Shown here in pieces: positions 1 to 5,177 of a stretch of 5,250 nucleotides of DNA. A model generated the notes under the pieces. That model was not told the DNA's origin. It was given only the letters and a program-made list of their open reading frames with translations, and did no database searches. A program made the position numbers and the translations under genes. Every line of letters begins with the position of its first letter. Position 1 is the stretch's first letter. The stretch is from SIG452 sp045540295 (GTDB lineage Bacteria; Bacillota; Clostridia; UMGS1840): NCBI GenBank assembly GCA_045540295.1, contig JAZQGY010000020.1, forward strand, positions 1-5,250, read 5' to 3'.

Positions 1-1
1 T

Positions 2-1102
2 GAACGTTTACAAGGCATCGGTAAACAGCTTCACACTGGCAGAAGCCGTAATGACCAGGTTGCGCTGGATGTGAAAATGTATACCAGAAATGCCATCAAC
101 GATATTAAAGGTGAAGTAAAAAATCTGCTTTCTGTCATTGCAAACTTAGCAGAAGCAGAAAAATTAACCGTAATGCCCGGATATACTCATCTGCAAAAGG
201 CACAGTCCATCACCTTGGGACATCATCTGATGGCGTATTTTCAAATGTTCCGCCGTGACTATGAAAGACTGTGCGACTGCCTTAGCAGAATGTCTCTGTG
301 CCCCTTAGGAAGCGGTGCATTGGCAACCACTACTTATCCTCTGGACCGTCACCTGACTGCCAAACTGTTAGGCTTTGACGGCCCCACCGAAAACAGTCTG
401 GATGGGGTTTCCGACCGTGACCATGTGGCAGAATTCATTTTTGATTTATCTATGATTATGATGCATTTGTCCCGTTTTTCGGAAGAAATCATTCTCTGGT
501 GCAGCGATGAGTTTTCCTTCATCCGTTTAGATGATGCGTATTCCACCGGCTCCAGCATTATGCCTCAGAAAAAGAATCCGGATATTGCAGAATTAACCCG
601 TGGTAAAACCGGCAGAGTATACGGTTCTTTGATTACGATTTTAACCATTCTAAAAGGAATTCCCTTAGCATACAACAAAGATATGCAGGAAGATAAAGAA
701 GCGTTGTTTGATGCTTATGAAACCGTGAAAATGTGCTTACCGATTTTTGCCAAAATGATTGAAACCATGACCGTTAATACCGAAAAAATGAAAAACGGTG
801 CCAAAGGCGGATTCACCAACGCTACCGATGCGGCAGATTATTTAGTAAAGAAAGGTATGCCCTTCCGAGATGCACACAGGGTAATTGGCGAAATGGTGTC
901 CTACTCCATCGGCGAAAAGATTTCCTTAGAAGAAATTCCTCTTCCCAAATTAAAGGAATTCTCCGAACTGATTGAAGAAGACTACTATCAGGCAATCTCC
1001 TTGGAAACCTGTGTCAACGAACGTAATGTATACGGTGGTCCCTCCCCCGATGCATTAGGCGTTGCGATTTCCAACGCAAAAGATTTTTTAAACAATTTAT
1101 AA
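2..1102 (+). CDS. argH: Argininosuccinate lyase, C-terminal ~366 residues (5' end outside window)
   Basis: Last enzyme of arginine biosynthesis: cytoplasmic cleavage of argininosuccinate to arginine and fumarate, normally as a homotetramer of the fumarase/aspartase superfamily. The frame is open from base 2, so the gene enters from the left edge. The first visible residues contain HTGRSRNDQ (bases 32-58), the substrate-binding signature that lies about 105-115 residues into the family, so roughly 100 N-terminal residues are missing. The PGYTHLQ segment carries the conserved His (codon 188-190). The superfamily signature GSSIMPQKKNPD lies at 548-583 and forms the mobile loop with the catalytic serine. 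The C-terminal YGGPSPDAL region is also family-typical. The frame is intact to TAA 1100-1102. The first ATG in view (71) is internal, not the start. No clear + strand terminator follows directly; the next 239 nt hold inverted repeats. Identification is secure; only the start is unseen. Confidence 0.97.
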   Translation, partial: ERLQGIGKQLHTGRSRNDQVALDVKMYTRNAINDIKGEVKNLLSVIANLAEAEKLTVMPGYTHLQKAQSITLGHHLMAYFQMFRRDYERLCDCLSRMSLCPLGSGALATTTYPLDRHLTAKLLGFDGPTENSLDGVSDRDHVAEFIFDLSMIMMHLSRFSEEIILWCSDEFSFIRLDDAYSTGSSIMPQKKNPDIAELTRGKTGRVYGSLITILTILKGIPLAYNKDMQEDKEALFDAYETVKMCLPIFAKMIETMTVNTEKMKNGAKGGFTNATDAADYLVKKGMPFRDAHRVIGEMVSYSIGEKISLEEIPLPKLKEFSELIEEDYYQAISLETCVNERNVYGGPSPDALGVAISNAKDFLNNL

Positions 1103-1135
1103 AACCCGATTGTTAGAAAATTCATACAAAAAACA

Positions 1136-1180
1136 GAGAATAAGAAAAATGAATCAAAAATTCTAAAGTATTTTATTCTC
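1136..1180 (+). repeat. AT-rich inverted repeat after argH
   Basis: GAGAATAA (1136-1143) is exactly complementary to TTATTCTC (1173-1180), with a 29-nt loop containing a minor GAAT/ATTC pairing (1151-1154/1160-1163). No T-run follows it on the + strand, so it is a poor argH terminator. Read on the - strand the hairpin is followed by a short T-run (complement of the A-run at 1128-1133), so it could stop antisense transcription. It could also be part of the larger structured region that begins at 1197. Function unknown. Confidence 0.4.
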
Positions 1181-1196
1181 GGTCTGTAGAAATCGT

Positions 1197-1326
1197 AAAA
1201 AAGGATACAGAATGAAACAACCGAACCAAAACAAAGTTTTGGATGATCCGAAGGCGTACCGGGTGTACGCCAAGCGATGAGGTTTTTTCATAGTAAAAAT
1301 CTATTTTTACGTTCTGTGCCTTTTTT
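1197..1326 (+). ncRNA. Candidate structured RNA (multi-helix fold), family not recognised
   Basis: Five helices can be drawn by eye. P1: AAAAAAGG (1197-1204) with CCTTTTTT (1319-1326), continued after a 2x1 internal loop by ACAGAA (1207-1212) with TTCTGT (1312-1317). P2: 1212-1222 with 1281-1291, ten pairs and one C-T mismatch (base 1212 can be used by P1 or P2). P3: CCAAAAC (1226-1232) with GTTTTGG (1236-1242). P4: GGCGTAC (1253-1259) with GTACGCC (1265-1271), loop CGGGT. P5: GTAAAAAT (1293-1300) with ATTTTTAC (1303-1310). P1 closes a junction holding P2 and P5, and P2 closes a junction holding P3 and P4. The 3' end runs into a T-tract, as an RNA with its own terminator would. I recognise no known riboswitch, 6S, SRP or RNase P signature. 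Because P1 ends are terminal inverted repeats with A/T tracts on both strands, a MITE-like element is the main alternative. Confidence 0.4.
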
Positions 1327-1341
1327 ATATTTCTACCCTTT

Positions 1342-1416
1342 GCCCCTGTAGTTAAGTGGATATAACAAGTCCCTCCTAAGGACTAGTCATCGGTTCGATT
1401 CCGGTCAGGGGTGCCA
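1342..1416 (+). tRNA. tRNA-Arg (anticodon CCU)
   Basis: Full cloverleaf. Acceptor stem GCCCCTG (1342-1348) pairs with CAGGGGT (1406-1412), including one terminal G-U; discriminator G1413; CCA encoded at 1414-1416. D-arm stem GTTA/TAAC (1351-1354/1363-1366) has a GG-containing loop. Anticodon stem AGTCC/GGACT (1368-1372/1380-1384) encloses CTCCTAA, placing the anticodon CCT at 1375-1377, which reads AGG (Arg). The variable loop is 4 nt (1385-1388). The T-arm ATCGG/CCGGT (1389-1393/1401-1405) has loop TTCGATT. All stems pair, so it should be functional. A TATATT at 1326-1331 is a possible -10 box, but no good -35 is seen. tRNA genes are common phage integration sites, yet no copy of this 3' end occurs elsewhere in the window. 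Confidence 0.96.
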
Positions 1417-1460
1417 AAGAAATTATCATTCGTTAATGAGAAAATAAAAGGAGACTCTTT

Positions 1461-2093
1461 ATGAGCGTATTACAGGAATTAAGCACTATAATGCAACGTG
1501 GCAGATTGCCCAAAGTGAAAGAACTGGTGGAGCAAGCCATTACGGAAGGGATTGCTGCAGAAGTGATTTTAGAAGAAGGCTTACTGTCCGGTATGGCGGT
1601 GGTAGGAGAAAAATTCAAGAAAAATGAAGTGTTTATCCCGGAAGTGATGATGGCGGCTCGTGCTACGAATGCCGGAGTGGATTTGCTTCGTCCCCTTTTG
1701 ATATCCGAAGGAGTTGCAAAAAAAGGAACTGCTGTAATCGGCACAGTAAAAGGTGATTTACACGACATTGGAAAAAACATCTGCAAAATGATGCTGGAAG
1801 CAAAAGGGTTAGAGGTATTTGATTTAGGCACCGATGTGACTGCAGATACGTTTATTGCAAAAGCCATTGAACATAACGCCAATGTGATTTGTTGCTCGGC
1901 ACTTTTAACCACCACCATGAATGAAATGAAAAACGTCATTATCAAAGCAACGGAGGAAGGTATCCGTGACAAAGTGACCATTATGATTGGCGGTGCACCC
2001 GTTACCCAGGAATTTTGCGACCAAATTACCGCAGACTACTATACTCCTGATGCGGCAACCTGCTCTGAAGTGGCACTTTCGGCTTGTAAATAA
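1461..2093 (+). CDS. Corrinoid (cobalamin-binding) protein, MtaC/MttC/MtbC type
   Basis: Small methyl-carrier protein of 210 aa. It holds a corrinoid whose cobalt accepts a methyl group from a substrate-specific methyltransferase (methanol, methylamines, methoxylated aromatics or related compounds) and passes it to a second methyltransferase, in the cytoplasm. Residues ~1-85 are the all-helical cap domain of the methionine-synthase type. Residues ~90-210 are the Rossmann-like B12-binding domain with the DxHxxG motif (D99-L-H101-D-I-G104, His101 the lower axial cobalt ligand), the SALLTTTM loop (146-153) and GGAPV (177-181) near the nucleotide tail. The length fits the family. Start ATG 1461 has AAGGAG 7-8 nt upstream. 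It begins 44 nt after the tRNA and is followed by a strong terminator, so it is monocistronic on the 3' side. No methyltransferase or reactivating ATPase is in view, so the substrate cannot be told. Confidence 0.93.
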   Translation: MSVLQELSTIMQRGRLPKVKELVEQAITEGIAAEVILEEGLLSGMAVVGEKFKKNEVFIPEVMMAARATNAGVDLLRPLLISEGVAKKGTAVIGTVKGDLHDIGKNICKMMLEAKGLEVFDLGTDVTADTFIAKAIEHNANVICCSALLTTTMNEMKNVIIKATEEGIRDKVTIMIGGAPVTQEFCDQITADYYTPDAATCSEVALSACK

Positions 2094-2114
2094 AACAGAA
2101 AAAAATAAGATTTT

Positions 2115-2155
2115 AAAAAACAGTATGGAACATTTTGCTTCTGTACTGTTTTTTT
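2115..2155 (+). terminator. Intrinsic terminator of the corrinoid protein gene
   Basis: AAAAAACAGTA (2115-2125) pairs with TACTGTTTTTT (2144-2154), an 11-bp stem with an 18-nt loop that can pair further inside, ending in a seven-T run (2149-2155). It starts 21 nt after the stop codon. The matching A-run gives it some capacity in the reverse direction. It separates the housekeeping part from the SOS-controlled operon downstream. Confidence 0.85.
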
Positions 2156-2225
2156 GTTACCCGAATACAAACTTTTTCAGCATGAATTTTCTCACTTTTT
2201 ATTGTATTTTATCGAATGTTATGAA

Positions 2226-2238
2226 AATCACCGTGATT
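2226..2238. promoter_or_regulatory. Possible operator palindrome upstream of the SOS promoter
   Basis: AATCAC-C-GTGATT is a perfect 6+6 palindrome around one base, centred about 33 nt before the -35 box of the promoter at 2262. Its position would suit an activator or second repressor site. There is no evidence beyond symmetry and location, and the surrounding DNA is AT-rich, so chance is possible. Confidence 0.25.
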
Positions 2239-2261
2239 CTTATCAAATTTCAAAAAAGGTA

Positions 2262-2289
2262 TTGACAAATGAGAAAACAGTGCTATAAT
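2262..2289 (+). promoter_or_regulatory. Consensus sigma-A promoter of the terminase operon
   Basis: TTGACA (2262-2267) and TATAAT (2284-2289) both match the consensus exactly, with a 16-nt spacer and a TG at 2281-2282 upstream of the -10. Transcription should start near 2295-2297, giving a leader of about 90 nt before the ATG at 2384. The 5' side is AT-rich. A full-consensus promoter needs strong repression, which the LexA box just downstream can supply. Confidence 0.9.
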
Positions 2290-2300
2290 AAACACAAAAG

Positions 2301-2314
2301 CGAACATTTGTTCG
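2301..2314. promoter_or_regulatory. LexA (SOS) box
   Basis: CGAAC-ATTT-GTTCG is an exact match to the Gram-positive LexA/DinR operator core CGAACnnnnGTTCG and is symmetric for six bases on each arm. It lies at about +5 to +19 relative to the expected start, 11 nt after the -10 box, where bound LexA would block initiation or escape. It implies that the operon is repressed in normal growth and released when RecA triggers LexA self-cleavage after DNA damage. The match is seen in the sequence; the regulation is inferred from the Firmicutes SOS regulon. Confidence 0.88.
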
Positions 2315-2383
2315 TGTTTTAAAAATAATCTCAACAAAAAACGAAACATGAAACAACCCCTTAAGAAAGAAGGCGAACAAAAA

Positions 2384-2590
2384 ATGGCAATTAGTTTGAA
2401 GGAATACCGTGGAGAGTTAGTGTTGCAATGCGAAACTCCCACCTGTATGAACCGTGGCGAATATCTATTCGGCGAAGAAAGAGAGCCTATGTCACGGAAA
2501 ATTATTTTGTGTAAAAACTGCGTAAGAGCAATTCAAAAAGGAGGACCAAAACCATCAAAAGCGTCCGCGAAAACATTACCGAATTTTTAG
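2384..2590 (+). CDS. Small four-cysteine (Zn-ribbon-like) protein, function unknown
   Basis: A 68-aa protein and the first gene of the SOS-controlled operon. I do not recognise a named family. Its only clear feature is a pair of cysteine knuckles, C16-x4-C21 and C43-x2-C46 (LCKNC), about 22 residues apart, as in small zinc-ribbon proteins that bind nucleic acid or partner proteins. The C-terminal tail (about 51-68) is Lys/Pro/Ser-rich and probably disordered. Start ATG 2384 is chosen because AGAAGG (2368-2373) lies 10 nt upstream; the in-frame ATG at 2348 has no ribosome binding site. The gene occupies the place directly 5' of the large terminase where a small terminase subunit often sits, so a role in DNA recognition or packaging is possible but only inferred. 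Its 3' end overlaps, in another frame, the likely upstream extension of the terminase. Confidence 0.75.
   Translation: MAISLKEYRGELVLQCETPTCMNRGEYLFGEEREPMSRKIILCKNCVRAIQKGGPKPSKASAKTLPNF
2538..2544 (+). promoter_or_regulatory. Strong Shine-Dalgarno with no ATG/GTG/TTG downstream of it
   Basis: AAGGAGG, preceded by more A residues, lies inside the end of the small cysteine-protein gene. At correct spacing (9 nt) the terminase frame has ATC at 2554, not a canonical start codon, and no ATG, GTG or TTG occurs in any frame at usable distance. This places the probable original initiation site of the terminase here rather than at GTG 2671. Confidence 0.65.
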
Positions 2591-2670
2591 CGCTCTGGGA
2601 GGAGCGAAACCGCAGACTGACAAAGTGCCGTCTACGGTATTATAATAATGAAACCCCCTATCTGACTTCT
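2554..2670 (+). other. Probable N-terminal extension of the terminase large subunit, from an ATC codon
   Basis: The terminase frame is open upstream of GTG 2671 back to a TAA at 2512-2514. From ATC 2554 it would add 39 residues, including the stretches EFLALWEERNRRL and RLRYYNNETPYLTSVKLH. These read naturally into the ATPase domain and resemble the N-termini I recall for clostridial phage terminases of this type. They would move the Walker A motif from residue ~22 to ~61. No ATG, GTG or TTG codon occurs in this stretch. Possible explanations are AUC initiation, an ATG-to-ATC mutation, a sequencing error, or a frameshift from the preceding gene. Confidence 0.55.
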
Positions 2671-4017
2671 GTGAAACTGCATAAAAAGCAATTGGCATTT
2701 CACAAAGACAACTCTCGTATTCGTTGGATTTTTGGCGGAAACCGTACAGGAAAAACTGTGGCAGGAGCTGTGGAAACTGTTTGGTTCGCCCGTGGAAATC
2801 ATCCGTACCGAACCATCACCTCCCCCATGAAGGGTTGGGTGGTTTCTTTAACCAACGAAGTGCAAAGGGATGTGGCACAAAAAGAAATCCTACGGTGGCT
2901 GGAGCCGTCCTGGATTAAAAAAATTGTTGCCCGTCGCGGCGAAGCCGATGACCCCAAAAACGCCATTATTGATTTTATTGTGGTGAAATCTTTGTCAGGT
3001 GGTGACAGCGTAATCGGATTTAAAGTCTGCGAACAAGGGCGAGCAAAATTCCAGGGGACAAGCTTGGATTTTGTGTGGTTTGACGAAGAACCGCCCAAAG
3101 AAATTTTCGATGAGTGCCGTATGAGAGTGGTAGACACCATGGGCTCTATGTGGGGCACTATGACTCCCCTCTCCGGCTTAAGCTGGGTGTATGAACAAAT
3201 TTATTTAAACGAGCGAAACGACACCGGCATCAAAACATTTTTTATGCAATGGGAGGATAATCCGTACTTGCATCCGTCGGAAATTGAATATATGAAACAG
3301 TCTTTAACGGAAGAAGAACGAGAGGCCCGTCAGTACGGCAGATTTGTAGCAAAATCGGGACTGGTATACAAGGAATTTCAAGAAAATATCCATGTAATTA
3401 CTCCATTCGATGTACCCAAGGAGTGGTACGACATGATTAGCATCGATCCCGGCTTTTACGCACCCACCTCCTGCCATTTTTACGCCCGAGACCCGGAAGG
3501 GACAGTATACGTGATTCGGGAACATTATGAAAGCGGAAAAAGTGTGGAGGAACATGCCCGTGAAATTCATGAAATCGCCAAAGAACTTGGCTGGGAACCT
3601 GACAAAAGCGGAAATCTCCACGCCCTAATCGACAGCGCTGCCGATCAGAAAACCTTAGCATCGGAAAAAAGTGTGTCTGACTTGTTTTACCGCCACAAAA
3701 TTTTAGTGAACAGTAAGGTGGAAAAATCCAAATGGGTTGGCATTGAACAAGTGCGGGAAGCTTTTAAAATCCGCCCCCATCCTGACCATGAGCTTTATCC
3801 CGACGGGAAAGCCGGCATCTATATTTTTGAAAACTGCCCCAATCTGATTCGGGAATTAAAAAGTTACCGCTTTCAACCGGGTAGCGACCAACCTTATAAA
3901 AAGGATGACCACGCTCTGGATGAACTGCGTTATTATATGATGTCTGTCCGTGACCAAAAGCCCATCAAGACAATACGGCCACGGGAACGAAAAGGAGGCA
4001 TACGCCGTGCATTTTAA
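2671..4017 (+). CDS. Phage terminase large subunit (ATPase-nuclease)
   Basis: DNA-packaging motor: cuts concatemeric phage DNA and pumps it into the prohead through the portal. It has 448 aa from GTG 2671, the first canonical start, but that codon lacks a Shine-Dalgarno and the protein probably begins near ATC 2554. ATPase domain: Walker A GGNRTGKT (22-29), Walker B LDFVWFDEE (132-140, D138 and catalytic E139), coupling motif GTMTP (162-166). A linker around 215-250 leads to an RNase H-like nuclease domain with acidic residues D259 (SIDPG), D321 (LIDSAADQ) and D413/D417 (KDDHALDELRYY). This is the Terminase_6N plus 6C arrangement. All motifs are intact and there is no stop or frameshift, so it looks active. 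The basic tail (about 433-447) may touch DNA or the portal. It overlaps the next gene by 11 nt. No portal or capsid gene is visible. Confidence 0.95.
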   Translation: MKLHKKQLAFHKDNSRIRWIFGGNRTGKTVAGAVETVWFARGNHPYRTITSPMKGWVVSLTNEVQRDVAQKEILRWLEPSWIKKIVARRGEADDPKNAIIDFIVVKSLSGGDSVIGFKVCEQGRAKFQGTSLDFVWFDEEPPKEIFDECRMRVVDTMGSMWGTMTPLSGLSWVYEQIYLNERNDTGIKTFFMQWEDNPYLHPSEIEYMKQSLTEEEREARQYGRFVAKSGLVYKEFQENIHVITPFDVPKEWYDMISIDPGFYAPTSCHFYARDPEGTVYVIREHYESGKSVEEHAREIHEIAKELGWEPDKSGNLHALIDSAADQKTLASEKSVSDLFYRHKILVNSKVEKSKWVGIEQVREAFKIRPHPDHELYPDGKAGIYIFENCPNLIRELKSYRFQPGSDQPYKKDDHALDELRYYMMSVRDQKPIKTIRPRERKGGIRRAF

Positions 4018-4297
4018 TCCGATTAGTAAACTATCGGAGCCGACGGTAGAAGCATACCGTGATGGCGATACGATCCATCTTACCGTGTCGGAGAATAAAT
4101 ATAAGATTCCCCTGCCCACTGCACGGATCCTTTGTGATTTGTTATCCATCACCGTATATGACGAAAGCATCATCGCCTTAATGGCAAAACGAAGACGGTT
4201 AACCTGTGAAAAAGAAGAACTGGCTGAAAAAATTCAAAAAATTCATCAGTATTACCGTCGGAAAGAAGGCAAGAAACGATGCAAAAGCTCTCCGTAA
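4007..4297 (+). CDS. Hypothetical protein with charged helical C-terminus
   Basis: A 96-aa protein not recognised as any family. Start GTG 4007 is chosen because AAAGGAGG (3991-3998) is placed 8 nt upstream inside the terminase 3' end; an upstream in-frame ATG at 3950 would add 19 residues that are only terminase shadow. Residues ~1-50 look like a small alpha/beta segment (DGDTIHLTVSENKYKIPL suggests a beta-hairpin). Residues ~58-90 are Lys/Arg/Glu-rich and heptad-like, a probable coiled coil. The gene overlaps terminase by 11 nt and the next gene by 19 nt, so it is translationally coupled within the packaging operon. Its place between the large terminase and the small-subunit-like protein suggests a packaging accessory role, by inference only. 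Confidence 0.75.
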   Translation: MHFNPISKLSEPTVEAYRDGDTIHLTVSENKYKIPLPTARILCDLLSITVYDESIIALMAKRRRLTCEKEELAEKIQKIHQYYRRKEGKKRCKSSP

Positions 4298-4665
4298 CCG
4301 CTTTGGCAGATGCATTGCTTGAATGGCTCCGTGAGGATGAACATATTGTGCTGGACGAATTTTTCGTGCAATACGGTCTTACCGTGAAGCAGGCAGAAGC
4401 TTATGCCAAAAAGAACAAAAAATTCAAAGATACCCTGGAATTTGCCAGAGACACCGTCTATGCAAGGCTGATTGCTGGTGCCCTGACCAAACGGTTCAAC
4501 CACTCTTTTGTGACTTATCTTTTAAAAAGTAAAACTGAACCAAAAGATGACGGTCAGGAGATGAACTTATCCGATCAGGTACTCCGTGAACGGTTAATTA
4601 CCTTGGCGGAAGCTGTACTTTCCGAATTAAAAAATCCCGAAGAAAGGATTGATAACAATGAATGA
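4279..4665 (+). CDS. Putative terminase small subunit-like DNA-binding protein
   Basis: A 128-aa, mostly helical, charged protein. Residues ~8-60 (LADALLEWLREDEHIVLDEF, then a GLTVKQAEAYAKK helix pair) look like the N-terminal helix-turn-helix of small terminase subunits. The stretch RLIAGALTKRFNHSFVTYLL (63-82) followed by KSK resembles the part of that family around the common xFxLKN motif. Residues ~98-117 form another helix that could serve in oligomerisation. A small subunit would recognise the pac/cos site and regulate the large subunit. Start ATG 4279 has AAGAAGG 9 nt upstream. It overlaps its neighbours by 19 and 8 nt. Unusually, it lies downstream of the large subunit. The family assignment is from pattern memory and could be wrong; a generic phage helix-turn-helix protein is the alternative. 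Confidence 0.5.
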   Translation: MQKLSVTALADALLEWLREDEHIVLDEFFVQYGLTVKQAEAYAKKNKKFKDTLEFARDTVYARLIAGALTKRFNHSFVTYLLKSKTEPKDDGQEMNLSDQVLRERLITLAEAVLSELKNPEERIDNNE

Positions 4666-5149
4666 AATCTTTACATACCGTGAGGCAAAACCTTACCTTC
4701 AGCGTACCAAAAGAATGTTAAAAAGTATCCGCAGCTTAGAAAATTTTATCAGCGGTTCCAAAAAAGATATTTTGGAGTTTTCTAAAATTGCCAGAAAAAC
4801 TGACAAAAAAACCGCCATCATTTCCTTCTTGAAAAAATCGAAAGGAAATTTCGAACAGGAATATGATAACTACTTAGAAAAAACCGAAGCCTCCATTGCC
4901 CGTGCGGAACATTTGCACAATAAAATCACCCATGCAATGCAGACCATTCCAAATGATACCGTCCGTGAAATTCTCGAGTATTATTATGTGGAAGAACATA
5001 CCATTGAAGACACAGCTGATCACTTTGCCTTCAGCATCAGCTCCATTTCCCGTTACAAAAAAACAGGACTTATCAATATGACCGAAAGTCTCTTTGGCAT
5101 TATCATTGACGATAAAGTGCCTGCCCTTTTACAAACCAATATTTCTTAA
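4658..5149 (+). CDS. Phage-type transcriptional regulator, ArpU/sigma-70 region 4-like
   Basis: A 163-aa protein. Residues ~1-95 are a long, charged, helical and probably coiled-coil segment. Residues ~98-147 (from IPNDTVREILEYYYVEE through TIEDTADHF, SISSISRYKK and GLINMTESLF) match the pattern of a sigma-70 region 4-like helix-turn-helix, as in ArpU/RinA/DUF1492-type regulators of late phage genes. Its likely role is to switch on phage or satellite late transcription; the target promoter is not in view. Start ATG 4658 is chosen over TTG 4649 because AAAGGA (4643-4648) lies 9 nt before it. It overlaps the previous stop by 8 nt. Regulators of this kind usually sit before the terminase genes; here it is the last gene of the operon. 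The exact family is uncertain. Confidence 0.65.
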   Translation: MNEIFTYREAKPYLQRTKRMLKSIRSLENFISGSKKDILEFSKIARKTDKKTAIISFLKKSKGNFEQEYDNYLEKTEASIARAEHLHNKITHAMQTIPNDTVREILEYYYVEEHTIEDTADHFAFSISSISRYKKTGLINMTESLFGIIIDDKVPALLQTNIS

Positions 5150-5172
5150 TAAAACTGTTTCGAAATATTGGT
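5135..5172 (+). repeat. Inverted repeat across the stop codon of the last gene
   Basis: ACCAATATTTC (5135-5145) is perfectly complementary to GAAATATTGGT (5162-5172), with a 16-nt loop that contains the TAA (5147-5149). No T-run follows. It could be an RNA-stabilising 3' hairpin, a processing site, or a DNA operator. It precedes two terminator-like hairpins. Confidence 0.5.
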
Positions 5173-5177
5173 GCAAT

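Noticed and set aside
1104..1264. ACCCG (1104-1108) complementary to the CGGGT loop (1260-1264), a possible pseudoknot
   Set aside because: A five-base match at 150 nt is easily chance and lies outside the closed structure.
1342..1416. tRNA-Arg as attachment site for the phage-like operon
   Set aside because: No duplicate of the tRNA 3' end and no integrase in the window, and an intact host-type corrinoid gene lies between them; it remains possible only with an attR outside the window.
1433..1981. Long open frame on the - strand, antisense to the corrinoid gene (182 codons)
   Set aside because: It is the shadow of a gene with clear B12-binding motifs; its composition is Ser/Thr/Ile-rich without recognisable domains, and no ribosome binding site is seen.
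2374..2378. CGAAC half-site near the start of the first operon gene
   Set aside because: No GTTCG partner at the right distance, so it is not a second LexA box.
2348..2383. Earlier ATG (2348) for the four-cysteine protein
   Set aside because: No Shine-Dalgarno lies before it, whereas ATG 2384 has AGAAGG at good spacing.
2799..3158. Antisense open frames within the terminase (also 3304-3621, 3437-3661, 3856-4173)
   Set aside because: They mirror strongly coding + strand sequence with intact terminase motifs and show no independent gene signals.
3950..4006. Earlier ATG (3950) for the 96-aa protein
   Set aside because: The added residues are an out-of-frame reading of the terminase C-terminus; AAAGGAGG at 3991-3998 points to GTG 4007.
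4649..4657. TTG 4649 as start of the 163-aa regulator
   Set aside because: It would sit directly on the AAAGGA ribosome binding site; ATG 4658 is correctly spaced.
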